A DNA stretch of 64,000 nucleotides from Lachnospiraceae bacterium (GTDB lineage: Bacteria > Bacillota > Clostridia > Lachnospirales > Lachnospiraceae), in assembly GCA_015057115.1 (NCBI GenBank), contig SVEZ01000009.1:53521-117520 (forward strand). Direction: 5' to 3'. Position numbers and translations under genes: made by a program. The notes under the pieces were generated by a model that saw only the letters and a program-made list of their open reading frames with translations, was not told where the DNA came from and did no database searches. The stretch's first letter is position 1, and the number at the start of each line of letters is the position of its first letter. This document shows, piece by piece, positions 54,022 to 62,886 of this stretch.

Positions 54022-54049
54022 AAATTGAGATTTGTAGGGATGATAGATG
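54022..54049 (+). repeat. Recombination-type repeat 1, copy at hsdS-1 start
   Basis: A 28-bp segment spanning the ribosome binding region and start codon of hsdS-1 is identical to 57225-57252 at the hsdS-2 start. Confidence 0.9.
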
Positions 54050-55210
54050 AAATATAAACTTGGAGATATTTGTGAAATTGTATCTGGAAGCACGCCCAAA
54101 ACAAGCGTTGAAGAGTATTGGGATGGAGATATTAAATGGATTACTCCAGCAGAGCTTACAGATGATTCATACATTATTGATGATACTGCAAGAAAATTGA
54201 CTGAATTAGGTGTAAAGAAAACTGGCCTTACTCCTTTTCCGGCGGGAACAGTAATTTTGTCGTCCAGAGCCCCTATAGGAAAAGTAGCAATTGCTGGTTG
54301 TGAAATGTATTGTAATCAAGGATTTAAGAACCTTATTTGTTCCGACAAGATAAATAATAAGTATCTTTACTGGTTCTTGAAAGGGAATACAGTATTTTTA
54401 AATTCTTTGGGAAGAGGCGCTACTTTCAAGGAAATATCAAAAGGCATAGTAGGCAATATTGAAATAAATGTTCCTGATGTAGCAGATCAGGAAAAGGCTG
54501 TTGTTAACCTTGAAAAGCTTAGTGAAATAATAAAGCTACGGAAGAGTGAACTAGAGGGATTTGACAACCTCATCAAAGCCCGATTTGTCGAGTTCTTTGG
54601 CGACCCAAAGATAAATGAAAAAAACTGGAAAACTGGCGTAGTGTCTGATTTTTATGAAGTAAAAGGTGGAAAGCGTATTCCAAAGGGAATGGGATATGCG
54701 GATGGTATTACAATACACCCTTATCTGAGAGCAACAGACATGAAAAATGAAACCATTCTAGATGATGATATACATTATATAAGCGACGAGGTTTTTGAAA
54801 AGATTAAACGATATACCGTTAAAGGTGGAGATATTTACCTCACAAATGTAGGTGTAAATTTAGGCATGGCAGGAGTTATTCCTGATAAATATGACGGAGC
54901 AAATCTTACAGAAAATGCTGTAAAACTCGTGCCTAAATCTGAAATAGTTTTGGATGGATTGTTTCTGGCACATTACATTAATTCGCCTGGAATTCAGGAC
55001 TATATTAATGAAAGAAAAATGTCTGTCGGCGTGCCCAAGTTAGCAATTTTTAGAATTGAAACAATGCCTTTGATTCTTCCGCCTATGGATTTGCAAATTC
55101 AGTTTATTAATTTTTGTAAACAAGTCGACAAATCAAAAGTTGCCGTGGAGAAGGCTTTGGATGAAACACAGACTCTCTTTGATAGTTTGATGCAAGAATA
55201 TTTCGGGTAG
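54047..55210 (+). CDS. hsdS: Type I restriction specificity subunit, expressed copy (HsdS-1)
   Basis: A 387-residue protein with two target recognition domains. The first (about 1-150, YKLGDICEIVSGSTPKTSVE) and second (about 195-350, VSDFYEVKGGKRIPKGMGYA) are each followed by a helical spacer. The central one contains LIKARFVEFFGDP and the C-terminal one VDKSKVAVEKALDETQTLFD. Each domain reads one half of a bipartite site. Three DNA segments (start, central spacer, end spacer) are identical or nearly so to hsdS-2, suggesting exchange of recognition domains. Confidence 0.93.
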   Translation: MKYKLGDICEIVSGSTPKTSVEEYWDGDIKWITPAELTDDSYIIDDTARKLTELGVKKTGLTPFPAGTVILSSRAPIGKVAIAGCEMYCNQGFKNLICSDKINNKYLYWFLKGNTVFLNSLGRGATFKEISKGIVGNIEINVPDVADQEKAVVNLEKLSEIIKLRKSELEGFDNLIKARFVEFFGDPKINEKNWKTGVVSDFYEVKGGKRIPKGMGYADGITIHPYLRATDMKNETILDDDIHYISDEVFEKIKRYTVKGGDIYLTNVGVNLGMAGVIPDKYDGANLTENAVKLVPKSEIVLDGLFLAHYINSPGIQDYINERKMSVGVPKLAIFRIETMPLILPPMDLQIQFINFCKQVDKSKVAVEKALDETQTLFDSLMQEYFG

Positions 55211-55218
55211 GAGAAAAA

Positions 55219-55995
55219 ATGATGAAACCATATGAAAAACTAAAAGCTTTAACTGATGAAATTGATGTGTTGATAACGCATGGTGTTTCTAATTCGGATC
55301 CTGAATTTATTAAGTGGCAGAAGAAGGCAGAGCGTTTTTTGAAATCTCATTATCATGAAGGTGATGAATACAAAGATTTTATCAATATTTCCTTTGGATT
55401 GCATGTTTTGACTTTGGACACACCGCACAGTTCTTGGGTGGAAGCTTGTGCAGATGGCTTAAGAAAAGCCAAAGCTATTTTTGAAGTATATTTGGAGGAA
55501 TTGCAAAACAGTGATGATGATAAAGAGATGACCAAAGTGTCAGATAAAAAGATATCAAACAATAATAATAAAGTTTTTGTTGTACATGGGCATGATGGTG
55601 AATTGCGTCAATCAATAGCAAGAACGTTGGAAAGACAAGGGATTGAACCAATCATTTTGGCTGAACAGGCTAATTTAGGCGCTACTATTATAGAAAAATT
55701 TGAAAGATACAGTGATGTGAGCGCTGCTATTTGCTTATTTACGGATGATGATTTAGGTAAAGCGAACAAAGAAGATAATTTGAAACATAGAGCACGTCAA
55801 AATGTTGTTTTTGAGGCAGGATACTTCATAGGCAAGCTTGGAAGAGAAAATGTTGTGCTGTTAGCTAACAGTAATATTGAGATGCCAAGTGATTTATCCG
55901 GAGTAGTATATACGAATAATTCTATCTGGGAGATGCAAGTCTTAAAGGAATTGAGAGAAATGGGGTTTCTTGTGGATTTAAATAAGGTATTGTAG
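55219..55995 (+). CDS. TIR-like nucleotide-binding defence protein
   Basis: A 258-residue protein. The C-terminal ~140 residues match the predicted nucleotide-binding TIR-like family: KVFVVHGHDGELRQSIARTL, AEQANLGATIIEKFERYSDV, ICLFTDDDLG and ARQNVVFEAGYFIGKLGREN. TIR domains of this kind act as NADases in bacterial immunity. The N-terminal ~110 residues form a helical module (FLKSHYHEGDEYKDFINISF) that may sense a trigger. It starts 8 bases after hsdS-1. Insertion in a restriction locus suggests a backup suicide response, which is inference. Confidence 0.85.
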   Translation: MMKPYEKLKALTDEIDVLITHGVSNSDPEFIKWQKKAERFLKSHYHEGDEYKDFINISFGLHVLTLDTPHSSWVEACADGLRKAKAIFEVYLEELQNSDDDKEMTKVSDKKISNNNNKVFVVHGHDGELRQSIARTLERQGIEPIILAEQANLGATIIEKFERYSDVSAAICLFTDDDLGKANKEDNLKHRARQNVVFEAGYFIGKLGRENVVLLANSNIEMPSDLSGVVYTNNSIWEMQVLKELREMGFLVDLNKVL

Positions 55996-56127
55996 CTATA
56001 GAATGAGTTACGAACAGCCGCTACATTGACGGCTATACCTTGGAAGAATCTGAAATGTTTTCTGCAGGTGGTAAAGATGATGTTGAAAAGAATGTTTCTG
56101 TAATACTTAAAAAAACGATAGGGCTAA

Positions 56128-56206
56128 GAAAAAAGTTGCAGTGCAGAAAGACTTGGATGAGGCTCAATTATTATTTGATAGTTTGAGGCAAGATTATTTT
56201 GGATAA
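56128..56206 (+). pseudogene. hsdS: Fragment of an hsdS 3' end
   Basis: The frame reads VAVQKDLDEAQLLFDSLRQD then YFG and a stop, which matches the end of HsdS-1 (VAVEKALDETQTLFDSLMQE then YFG). The DNA is clearly diverged, so it is an older third copy, not a recent duplication. The stretch before it (55996-56127) has a short coding-like frame (YIDGYTLEESEMFSAGGKDD) that I cannot assign. Confidence 0.8.
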
Positions 56207-56249
56207 ATAAAGTGGTTGCAGGGATGCTGGTAAAGAAAGGATTACCAGT

Positions 56250-57218
56250 ATGGAAGAAAAGATTGTAACTATTTTAAACGAGATGTCGGAGTATCTTTCA
56301 ATTGCACAAATGAAGAAGCTTCAGGAAGTTATGTTGGATGCTTTTTCAGGAAAAATTGAAAAACGAAAACAAATTTCAAATCGAGAATATTTGAGAATGT
56401 TCTTAACGGCAAAGACAATAGAAGGTTGTTCAAATCGTACGATTCAATACTATCGAGTGACGATTGAGAAAATGCTAATGATTATAGATCAACCAATTCG
56501 CAAGATTACTACGGAGGATATGAGAAGTTACATGTCGCAATATCAAGAATGGAATGGATGTAGCAAGGTGACGGTTGATAATGTTCGTCGAAATATATCC
56601 AGTTTCTTTTCATGGCTTGAAGAAGAAAATTATATTCTAAAAAGTCCAATGCGCCGGATTCATAAGATTAAAACGAATCAACAGGTGAAAGAAATAATTA
56701 CAGATGAGGACATAGAGAGGCTTCGTGATAGTTGTAGTTGTAAGAGGGATCTTGCGATGATTGATTTGCTTTATTCTACTGGTATTCGTGTTGGCGAACT
56801 TGTGAATCTGAATATTTCTGATGTGGATTTTGAAGCTAGAGAGTGTGTTGTTTTTGGAAAGGGTGGCAAAGAGCGGAAGGTGTATTTTGATGCTAAATCA
56901 AAGCTACATTTACAAGCATACCTATCTAGTCGTGTAGATGATAATGAGGCACTATTTGTAACGTTAGATGCTCCACATGACAGGCTGAAAATAAGCGGTG
57001 TAGAAATAAGAATGCGTTCTTTGGGGCGAAGTAATAATATGACAAGGATTCATCCGCATAAGTTTAGACGTACAATGGCTACGAGAGCAATTGATAAGGG
57101 GATGCCGATTGAACAGGTACAAAAGATATTAGGACACTCACAAATAGATACAACGATGCAATATGCGATGGTAAATCAGAGTAATGTGAAGTCGTCGCAT
57201 CAGAAATATATATCCTAG
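56250..57218 (+). CDS. Tyrosine recombinase associated with hsdS shuffling
   Basis: A 322-residue site-specific recombinase. The N-terminal SAM-like core-binding domain (about 45-145: LTAKTIEGCSNRTIQYYRVT) is followed by the catalytic domain. Its active residues are visible: Arg in STGIRVGELVNL, His and Arg in HPHKFRRTMATR, His in LGHSQIDTT and Tyr in MQYAMV. It has no phage or conjugative neighbours and sits between two hsdS genes, as in hsdS-inverting systems such as the pneumococcal one. It probably recombines the shared hsdS segments. Confidence 0.92.
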   Translation: MEEKIVTILNEMSEYLSIAQMKKLQEVMLDAFSGKIEKRKQISNREYLRMFLTAKTIEGCSNRTIQYYRVTIEKMLMIIDQPIRKITTEDMRSYMSQYQEWNGCSKVTVDNVRRNISSFFSWLEEENYILKSPMRRIHKIKTNQQVKEIITDEDIERLRDSCSCKRDLAMIDLLYSTGIRVGELVNLNISDVDFEARECVVFGKGGKERKVYFDAKSKLHLQAYLSSRVDDNEALFVTLDAPHDRLKISGVEIRMRSLGRSNNMTRIHPHKFRRTMATRAIDKGMPIEQVQKILGHSQIDTTMQYAMVNQSNVKSSHQKYIS

Positions 57219-57224
57219 CAAATT

Positions 57225-57252
57225 AAATTGAGATTTGTAGGGATGATAGATG
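57225..57252 (+). repeat. Recombination-type repeat 1, copy at hsdS-2 start
   Basis: Identical over 28 bp to 54022-54049. Two further shared segments exist: 21 bp at 54572-54592 and 57781-57801 in the central spacer, and 26 bp at 55117-55142 and 58317-58342 in the end spacer. All are in direct orientation. Confidence 0.9.
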
Positions 57253-58362
57253 GAATACATAAAGCTTTCAGAAGTATGTGATGTAAGGGATGGTACACAT
57301 GATTCTCCTAAATATGTAGAGGAGGGTTATCCCCTTGTTACTTCAAAAAATATAGTTGATGGAGAGTTGGATTTATCCGTAGTCAACTACATATGTCAGG
57401 AAGACTATGACAAAATAAATATAAGATCAAAAGTAGATGTTGGAGATATTATTATGCCTATGATAGGTACAATAGGAAATCCATATGTTGTGAAAGGGTC
57501 TTGTGATTTTGCTATTAAAAATGTAGCACTAATAAAGTTTCCGAATGAAAATATTAACAACAAGTTTGTGTGGTATTTTTTAATTAGTCCGGCATTTGGT
57601 AGATATATTGCAGAAAAGAATAAAGGTGGAACTCAAAAATTTATATCGTTAAGGGATATAAGAAATATTCTGATTCCAGAGATTACTATTGATGAGCAAA
57701 ACGAGATAGTTAAAAAACTGGATACTGTATATTCGATTATTGAATACAGAAAAAATGAGATTTCAATGTTGGATGAACTTATCAAAGCCCGATTTGTCGA
57801 GCTCTTTGGCTCGATAAGCAATAACAAGTTTGGTTATGAAGTAATGACTTTGCAGGATGTTTGTGAGCCCATCAAAGATGGCACTCATCAGACACCAACA
57901 TATACGGAGGATACCATTAATGGATATAAGTTTTTGTCATCAAAAGATGTTACTTCTGGTAGGGTCGACTGGAATCATTTGAAGTATATTCCTGAAGAAT
58001 TGCACAATGAGCTATATAAAAGAATTAGCCCAAGTAAAGGCGATATTTTGCTTGCAAAAAACGGAACAACAGGAGTTGCAGCAATAGTTGATAGAGATGA
58101 GGTTTTTGACATTTATGTAAGTTTGGCTCTTCTTCGTCCATTAGGTATGGTGACATCAGAGTATCTGTGTGCTGCAGTTAATTCTATTGAAACGAAACAT
58201 CAATTTGATAGTAGCCTGAAGGGAATCGGAGTTCCTAATCTGCATTTGGGAGAAATCAAAAAGACAAAGATAGTTGTTCCTCCGATTGAGGCACAGGAAA
58301 AGTTTGCAGACTTCGTTAAACAAGTCGACAAATCAAAAGTTGTCGCTTTAAAAGCAGCATAA
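57250..58362 (+). CDS. hsdS: Type I restriction specificity subunit, second copy (HsdS-2)
   Basis: A 370-residue HsdS with different recognition domains from HsdS-1: the first is YIKLSEVCDVRDGTHDSPKY and the second TLQDVCEPIKDGTHQTPTYT. The two halves resemble each other (RDGTHDSP and KDGTHQTP). The spacers match HsdS-1 (LIKARFVELFGS and VDKSKVVALKAA). It lacks about 15 C-terminal residues present in HsdS-1, ending right after the shared segment. It starts with the same 28-bp leader as HsdS-1, so both could be translated. It may be a reserve cassette. Confidence 0.92.
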   Translation: MEYIKLSEVCDVRDGTHDSPKYVEEGYPLVTSKNIVDGELDLSVVNYICQEDYDKINIRSKVDVGDIIMPMIGTIGNPYVVKGSCDFAIKNVALIKFPNENINNKFVWYFLISPAFGRYIAEKNKGGTQKFISLRDIRNILIPEITIDEQNEIVKKLDTVYSIIEYRKNEISMLDELIKARFVELFGSISNNKFGYEVMTLQDVCEPIKDGTHQTPTYTEDTINGYKFLSSKDVTSGRVDWNHLKYIPEELHNELYKRISPSKGDILLAKNGTTGVAAIVDRDEVFDIYVSLALLRPLGMVTSEYLCAAVNSIETKHQFDSSLKGIGVPNLHLGEIKKTKIVVPPIEAQEKFADFVKQVDKSKVVALKAA

Positions 58363-58373
58363 ATGGAGAGAGT

Positions 58374-58808
58374 ATGGGTATTGTAGAAAAGGCTCCTAAG
58401 AAGATTGTTTGGAGAGCTATTGAATATTACAAACAGAATAAAGTTCTTGAAGTACATGAGAATGGGAAAGATTGCTATTCTGCAATTGTAGCCGGTAGTG
58501 GAAAGACGAAATATGATGTTTTTATAGATGAGAAACATCCGAAGAAATGTACGTGTACATGCCCATTTGCAAAGGAAAATGATGTAATATGTAAACATAT
58601 GGTTGCAACTTTCTTCTCAGTTAACCCGGATTATATAGCGGATTTTGAAGAAGATGAGCGAAGATACTTTGAAGATAAAGATTATCGTTGGCAAAAGGAT
58701 AAGGAAAGATTAAAAGCTTTTGCTAGAAAAATGTCGAAAGAAGAATTGGTCGACGAACTTGCTGAATGCTGGTTAGAGCTGGAAGTATATCGTCGTAGAG
58801 ATACATAG
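58374..58808 (+). CDS. SWIM zinc-finger protein
   Basis: A 144-residue protein with a SWIM motif: CTCTCPFAKENDVICKHMVA supplies the CxCx(n)CxH zinc ligands near residues 62-82. The preceding part (VLEVHENGKDCYSAIVAGSG, KYDVFIDE) is the usual small beta region before a SWIM finger. The tail is charged and helical. SWIM proteins bind nucleic acid or partner proteins and often accompany helicases. Here it lies 11 bases after hsdS-2 and 20 bases before hsdR, so it is part of the operon. GGAGAG precedes the start. Confidence 0.85.
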   Translation: MGIVEKAPKKIVWRAIEYYKQNKVLEVHENGKDCYSAIVAGSGKTKYDVFIDEKHPKKCTCTCPFAKENDVICKHMVATFFSVNPDYIADFEEDERRYFEDKDYRWQKDKERLKAFARKMSKEELVDELAECWLELEVYRRRDT

Positions 58809-58828
58809 AACTCTAAAGGGGTGGTTAT

Positions 58829-61800
58829 ATGACAACAAATTTTGATTATTTAAAAGAAGAGCCAAAATTTAAGAGATTTGCTGATGTAGCGATTTCTGCA
58901 GAGAGAATTATTCTGATGGATCCAGAAGCAAGTATCATTAATAGCCGTCGTGCTATGGAGTTTGCTTTGAAATGGATGTATTCCGTGGACAAGGAACTTG
59001 AGATGCCATATCAGGACAATCTGCAGAGTTTAATGAACGCAGAAGAATATCGTCAGATTATTGGACCGGATTTGTGGAAGAGAATGGATTTCATCCGTAG
59101 ATGCGGGAATAATGTTGCTCATAGTGGTAAGAGGCTGGGGCGAGATGAAGCGATGCTTTGCTTGGAGAATCTCTTTATCTATCTGGATTATATTGCATAT
59201 TGCTATTCAGATTTATATGCAGAGCGTGCCTTTGATCCAAATCTTATTACAGAAAGAGTAAAGAAAGCAAAGGAAAACCGTGAACAGGCGGAAGCTACAA
59301 AAGTTGAACTCCAGAAGGAAATTGAAAGCTCTGCACAAAAGGATATTGATTTACAGAAGCTTCGTGATGAGAATGAGTCTCTCAAAGAGGCTTTATCCGC
59401 GCGTCGTGCAGAGAAGCAGCAGACCTATGTTCCGAAACCTCTTGATTTATCAGAGTATAAGACCAGAAAGATTTATATAGATTCCATGCTTATTGATGCA
59501 GGATGGACGGAAGGTAAGGATTGGATCAATGAGGTAGAACTACCTGGTATGCCAAATAAATCCGAAGTTGGATTTGCGGATTATGTTCTTTATGACGATG
59601 CTCATAAGCCGCTTGCTGTCATCGAAGCAAAAAGAACCTGTGTAGATGTAGCGAAAGGGCGTCAGCAGGCAAAACTATATGCAGATATTTTAGAAAAAGA
59701 GTACGGAAGAAGACCGGTAGTTTTTCTTACAAACGGTTTTGAAACTCGTATTGTAGATAATCAGTATCCAGAGAGAAAAGTAGCCGAAATATATTCCAAA
59801 CGTGATTTGGAGAAACTGTATAATCTCCAGTCTATGAGAACCAGTTTGAATCATATATCGGTGGATAAAAACATAGCAGGTCGTTATTATCAGGAAGGTG
59901 CAATAAAGGCCGTTTGTGATGCTTTTGATAAGAAGAATCGTAGAAAAGCATTGCTGGTTATGGCTACTGGTTCAGGAAAGACCAGAACGGTTATTGCATT
60001 ATGTAAGGTGTTGTTAGATGCAGGATGGGTAAAGAATATTCTTTTTTTGGCAGATCGAAATTCATTGGTTACTCAGGCAAAGAGAAGTTTTGTGAATTTA
60101 CTGCCTGATTTATCATGCACGAATCTATGTGAGGAAAAGGATAATTATAATTCTCACTGTGTATTTTCAACCTATCAGACGATGATGGGATGCATCGATT
60201 CGGTAAAAGATGAGGCTGGCAAGCTTTTTACGAGTGGACATTTTGACCTTGTCATTTGCGATGAAGCACATAGATCTATCTACAACAAATACAAGGATAT
60301 TTTTACATATTTTGATGCACCACTTGTTGGATTAACTGCGACACCAAAGGATGAAATCGATAAGAATACGTATTCTGTGTTTGAACTTGAAAATGGTGTT
60401 CCTACTTATGGATATGATTTAGCACAGGCAGTAAAAGACGGATATTTAGTAGATTACATGTCTGTAGAAACAAAACTGAAATTCATAGAGCAGGGTATTA
60501 GTTACGCAGAGCTTACGGAAGAAGAGAAAGAAATCTACGAAAATACATTTGAAGATGAAAACGGAGAACTTCCGGAGAAGATAAACTCTTCTGCCTTAAA
60601 TACCTGGCTGTTCAATGAGGATACTATTCGTCAGGTGCTTCATATCGTAATGAGAGATGCGTTGAAGATTAATTATGGCGAGAAGATCGGAAAGACTATT
60701 ATCTTTGCCAAGAACCATGCGCATGCAGAAAAGATTTTGGAAGTGTTTAATAAAGAATATCCAAATCTTGCCAATGGAGCAAATGGTCAGGCTTTTGCGA
60801 AGGTTATCGATAATTATATGACTTATGCCCAGAGTGCAATCGATGAGTTTTCTGATGCGAAGAAGATGCCTCAGATTGCAATATCAGTAGATATGTTGGA
60901 TACAGGTATTGATGTGCCGGAAGTTTTAAACCTTGTATTTTTTAAGAAGGTTATGAGTAAAGCCAAGTTTTGGCAGATGATTGGCCGTGGTACAAGACTT
61001 TGTCCGGGACTTGTAGATGGAGAAGATAAGAACAAGTTCTATATCTTCGATTTTTGCGGAAATTTTGAATTCTTCCGAATGGGAGAAGGTCGTCCAACAG
61101 CTAATATGATTGCCCTACAAGGAGCGGTATTTAATCTGGAATTCCAGATTGCCTATAAGCTTCAGGATATTAATTATCAGGTGGATCGATTGATTGCGTA
61201 TCGTAATCAGTTGGTTCAAATGATGACAGGAAAAGTGAAAGAATTAAATCGCGAAAACTTTGCGGTTCGTCAGCATATTAAGTATGTGGATTTATATTCC
61301 TCTGAGAGTAATTACCAGGCACTTTCGTATGAGGATACATTATTAGTTCGTGAAGAATTGGCTCCGTTGATTTTGCCGGATAGTGATGAGGCTTCAGCGG
61401 TTCGTTTTGATGCATTGATGTATGGATTAGAATTAGCACAGCTTGCGGGGAAAAAGTATGGCCGGTTGAAATCAGATTTGTTTGATAAGGTTGGTGGAAT
61501 AGCGACTGTTGCAAATATTCCGGAGATTCAGGTGCAGAAAGAGTTAATTGAGAAAATCCTTAATACCGATTATGTAGAACGTGCAGGAATCGAAGATTTT
61601 GAACATATCAGAGACAGTTTGCGTAATCTGATGAAGTATTTACCTCATCGAAAGGTTCGTTATGACACAGATTTTTCGGATGATATTTTGGATACACAGT
61701 GGAATGAATCTGAACTTGAAAATGATGAGTTGAAGAATTATAAGGCGAAAGCAGAATATTATATTCGTCAGCACCAGGATAATATTGTTATTGCGAAGCT

Positions 61801-62191
61801 TCGTACAAATCAGCCACTTACTCATTTTGATGTTGAATCTTTGGAAGAAATCCTTTGGAAAGAAGTGGGAACCAAGGAAGATTACGAGAAGGAGTATGGT
61901 CAGAAGCCATTGGGTGAGTTTGTTCGTAGTATCGTTGGAATGGATATGAATGCTGCTAAGGAAGCTTTTTCGGAGTTTCTCGACAATACAAGTCTGGATA
62001 GCAGACAAATATATTTCGTAAACCAGATAGTAGAATACATTGTACATAATGGTATGATGACAGACCTTTCTGTGCTTCAGGAATCACCGTTTACAGATCA
62101 GGGAAGTGTGGTGGATATCTTTACAGATATTTCAGTATGGACGGCGATAAGGAAAGTTATAGAGAGAATTAACGCGAATGCGGTGGCGTAA
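58829..62191 (+). CDS. hsdR: Type I restriction endonuclease subunit with DUF4145 N-terminus
   Basis: A 1120-residue motor-nuclease. Residues about 1-140 resemble DUF4145 (SIINSRRAMEFALKWMYSVD, RRCGNNVAHSG). Next is a coiled-coil segment, then the nuclease domain (EVGFADYVLYDD, LAVIEAKRT, near 250-275). The SF2 helicase follows with Walker A VMATGSGKTRTVIALC and DEAH in LVICDEAHRSIY. Motif VI-like residues are in MIGRGTRLCPG. The C-terminal part is helical and probably contacts HsdM. It translocates DNA and cuts unmodified DNA. It is intact, so the system looks active. Confidence 0.95.
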   Translation: MTTNFDYLKEEPKFKRFADVAISAERIILMDPEASIINSRRAMEFALKWMYSVDKELEMPYQDNLQSLMNAEEYRQIIGPDLWKRMDFIRRCGNNVAHSGKRLGRDEAMLCLENLFIYLDYIAYCYSDLYAERAFDPNLITERVKKAKENREQAEATKVELQKEIESSAQKDIDLQKLRDENESLKEALSARRAEKQQTYVPKPLDLSEYKTRKIYIDSMLIDAGWTEGKDWINEVELPGMPNKSEVGFADYVLYDDAHKPLAVIEAKRTCVDVAKGRQQAKLYADILEKEYGRRPVVFLTNGFETRIVDNQYPERKVAEIYSKRDLEKLYNLQSMRTSLNHISVDKNIAGRYYQEGAIKAVCDAFDKKNRRKALLVMATGSGKTRTVIALCKVLLDAGWVKNILFLADRNSLVTQAKRSFVNLLPDLSCTNLCEEKDNYNSHCVFSTYQTMMGCIDSVKDEAGKLFTSGHFDLVICDEAHRSIYNKYKDIFTYFDAPLVGLTATPKDEIDKNTYSVFELENGVPTYGYDLAQAVKDGYLVDYMSVETKLKFIEQGISYAELTEEEKEIYENTFEDENGELPEKINSSALNTWLFNEDTIRQVLHIVMRDALKINYGEKIGKTIIFAKNHAHAEKILEVFNKEYPNLANGANGQAFAKVIDNYMTYAQSAIDEFSDAKKMPQIAISVDMLDTGIDVPEVLNLVFFKKVMSKAKFWQMIGRGTRLCPGLVDGEDKNKFYIFDFCGNFEFFRMGEGRPTANMIALQGAVFNLEFQIAYKLQDINYQVDRLIAYRNQLVQMMTGKVKELNRENFAVRQHIKYVDLYSSESNYQALSYEDTLLVREELAPLILPDSDEASAVRFDALMYGLELAQLAGKKYGRLKSDLFDKVGGIATVANIPEIQVQKELIEKILNTDYVERAGIEDFEHIRDSLRNLMKYLPHRKVRYDTDFSDDILDTQWNESELENDELKNYKAKAEYYIRQHQDNIVIAKLRTNQPLTHFDVESLEEILWKEVGTKEDYEKEYGQKPLGEFVRSIVGMDMNAAKEAFSEFLDNTSLDSRQIYFVNQIVEYIVHNGMMTDLSVLQESPFTDQGSVVDIFTDISVWTAIRKVIERINANAVA

Positions 62192-62272
62192 TGTTTGTTA
62201 TTTTGTAAGCGCTTCATAGTGCGTACCTACTGCGTCAACTGAGTTTTCTATACACCTAAGGAGGAGAGTTTA

Positions 62273-62866
62273 ATGGCAAAGGCAGGTAGAGGACAGATTA
62301 GACGCGACTCCAAACGAAGAGTTCTTCGTCCGGGAGAAAGCATTAGAGCCGATGAAAATAATAAAAACTATTGCAATTTTTTGTTTTTTGAATATACTAT
62401 ATGCAACAGAGTTGCCCGAAGTCTTTTTGGCATTGGGGACCAAGCTGAGACTTGTGCTCAGCTTTTTTACGTTAAGAAGAGATTTTATGGATTTTCAATT
62501 GCTAAATGTACGGAGACTCCGTATAATCAGCATTATGATGAGAATAATTTCTATAACAAAAAGGGGTACAGAGAAGTTATGGAAAATTTCAGCAGGGAGA
62601 AAAATTATTATAAAGATAGCTTGATTGTGAAACATCATAAAATGAAATATTCTAGTAAAATGCCATTGTGGGTTATTGTGGAATTAATGTCTTTTTCTAA
62701 TATGTCTAAATTATACAGCGCTATGTATTATTCAGAAAAAGATGCCATTGCTCATGAAATTCCTGAAGACCATTTTATAAATATTGGAAAATTGACTAAT
62801 ACAAAAATATTTTCTACCGAAGAGATAAAAGGTATCAAATTTTCAATTGGGTATATTTCACATTAA
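62273..62866 (+). pseudogene. Chimeric remnant: integrase N-terminus joined to a truncated Abi_2-type protein
   Basis: The frame opens behind AAGGAGGAG with GRGQIRRDSKRRVLRPGESI, which closely resembles the extreme N-terminus of Tn916-type integrases. After about 30 codons that similarity stops. Codons from about 90 on (NYYKDSLIVKHHKMKY, PLWVIVELMSFSNMSKLYSA) match the later part of Abi_2/AbiD-type abortive infection proteins, which are normally longer at both ends. A terminator hairpin lies inside the frame at 62442-62468. I read it as two gene scraps fused by a deletion or insertion. Confidence 0.65.
62442..62468 (+). terminator. Terminator-like hairpin within the integrase/Abi remnant
   Basis: AAGCTGAG at 62442 pairs perfectly with CTCAGCTT at 62457 over a 7-base loop and is followed by TTTT. 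Its presence inside an open frame argues that the frame is not a functional gene. Confidence 0.7.
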
Positions 62867-62886
62867 ATTGATGAGGAGATGATTTA

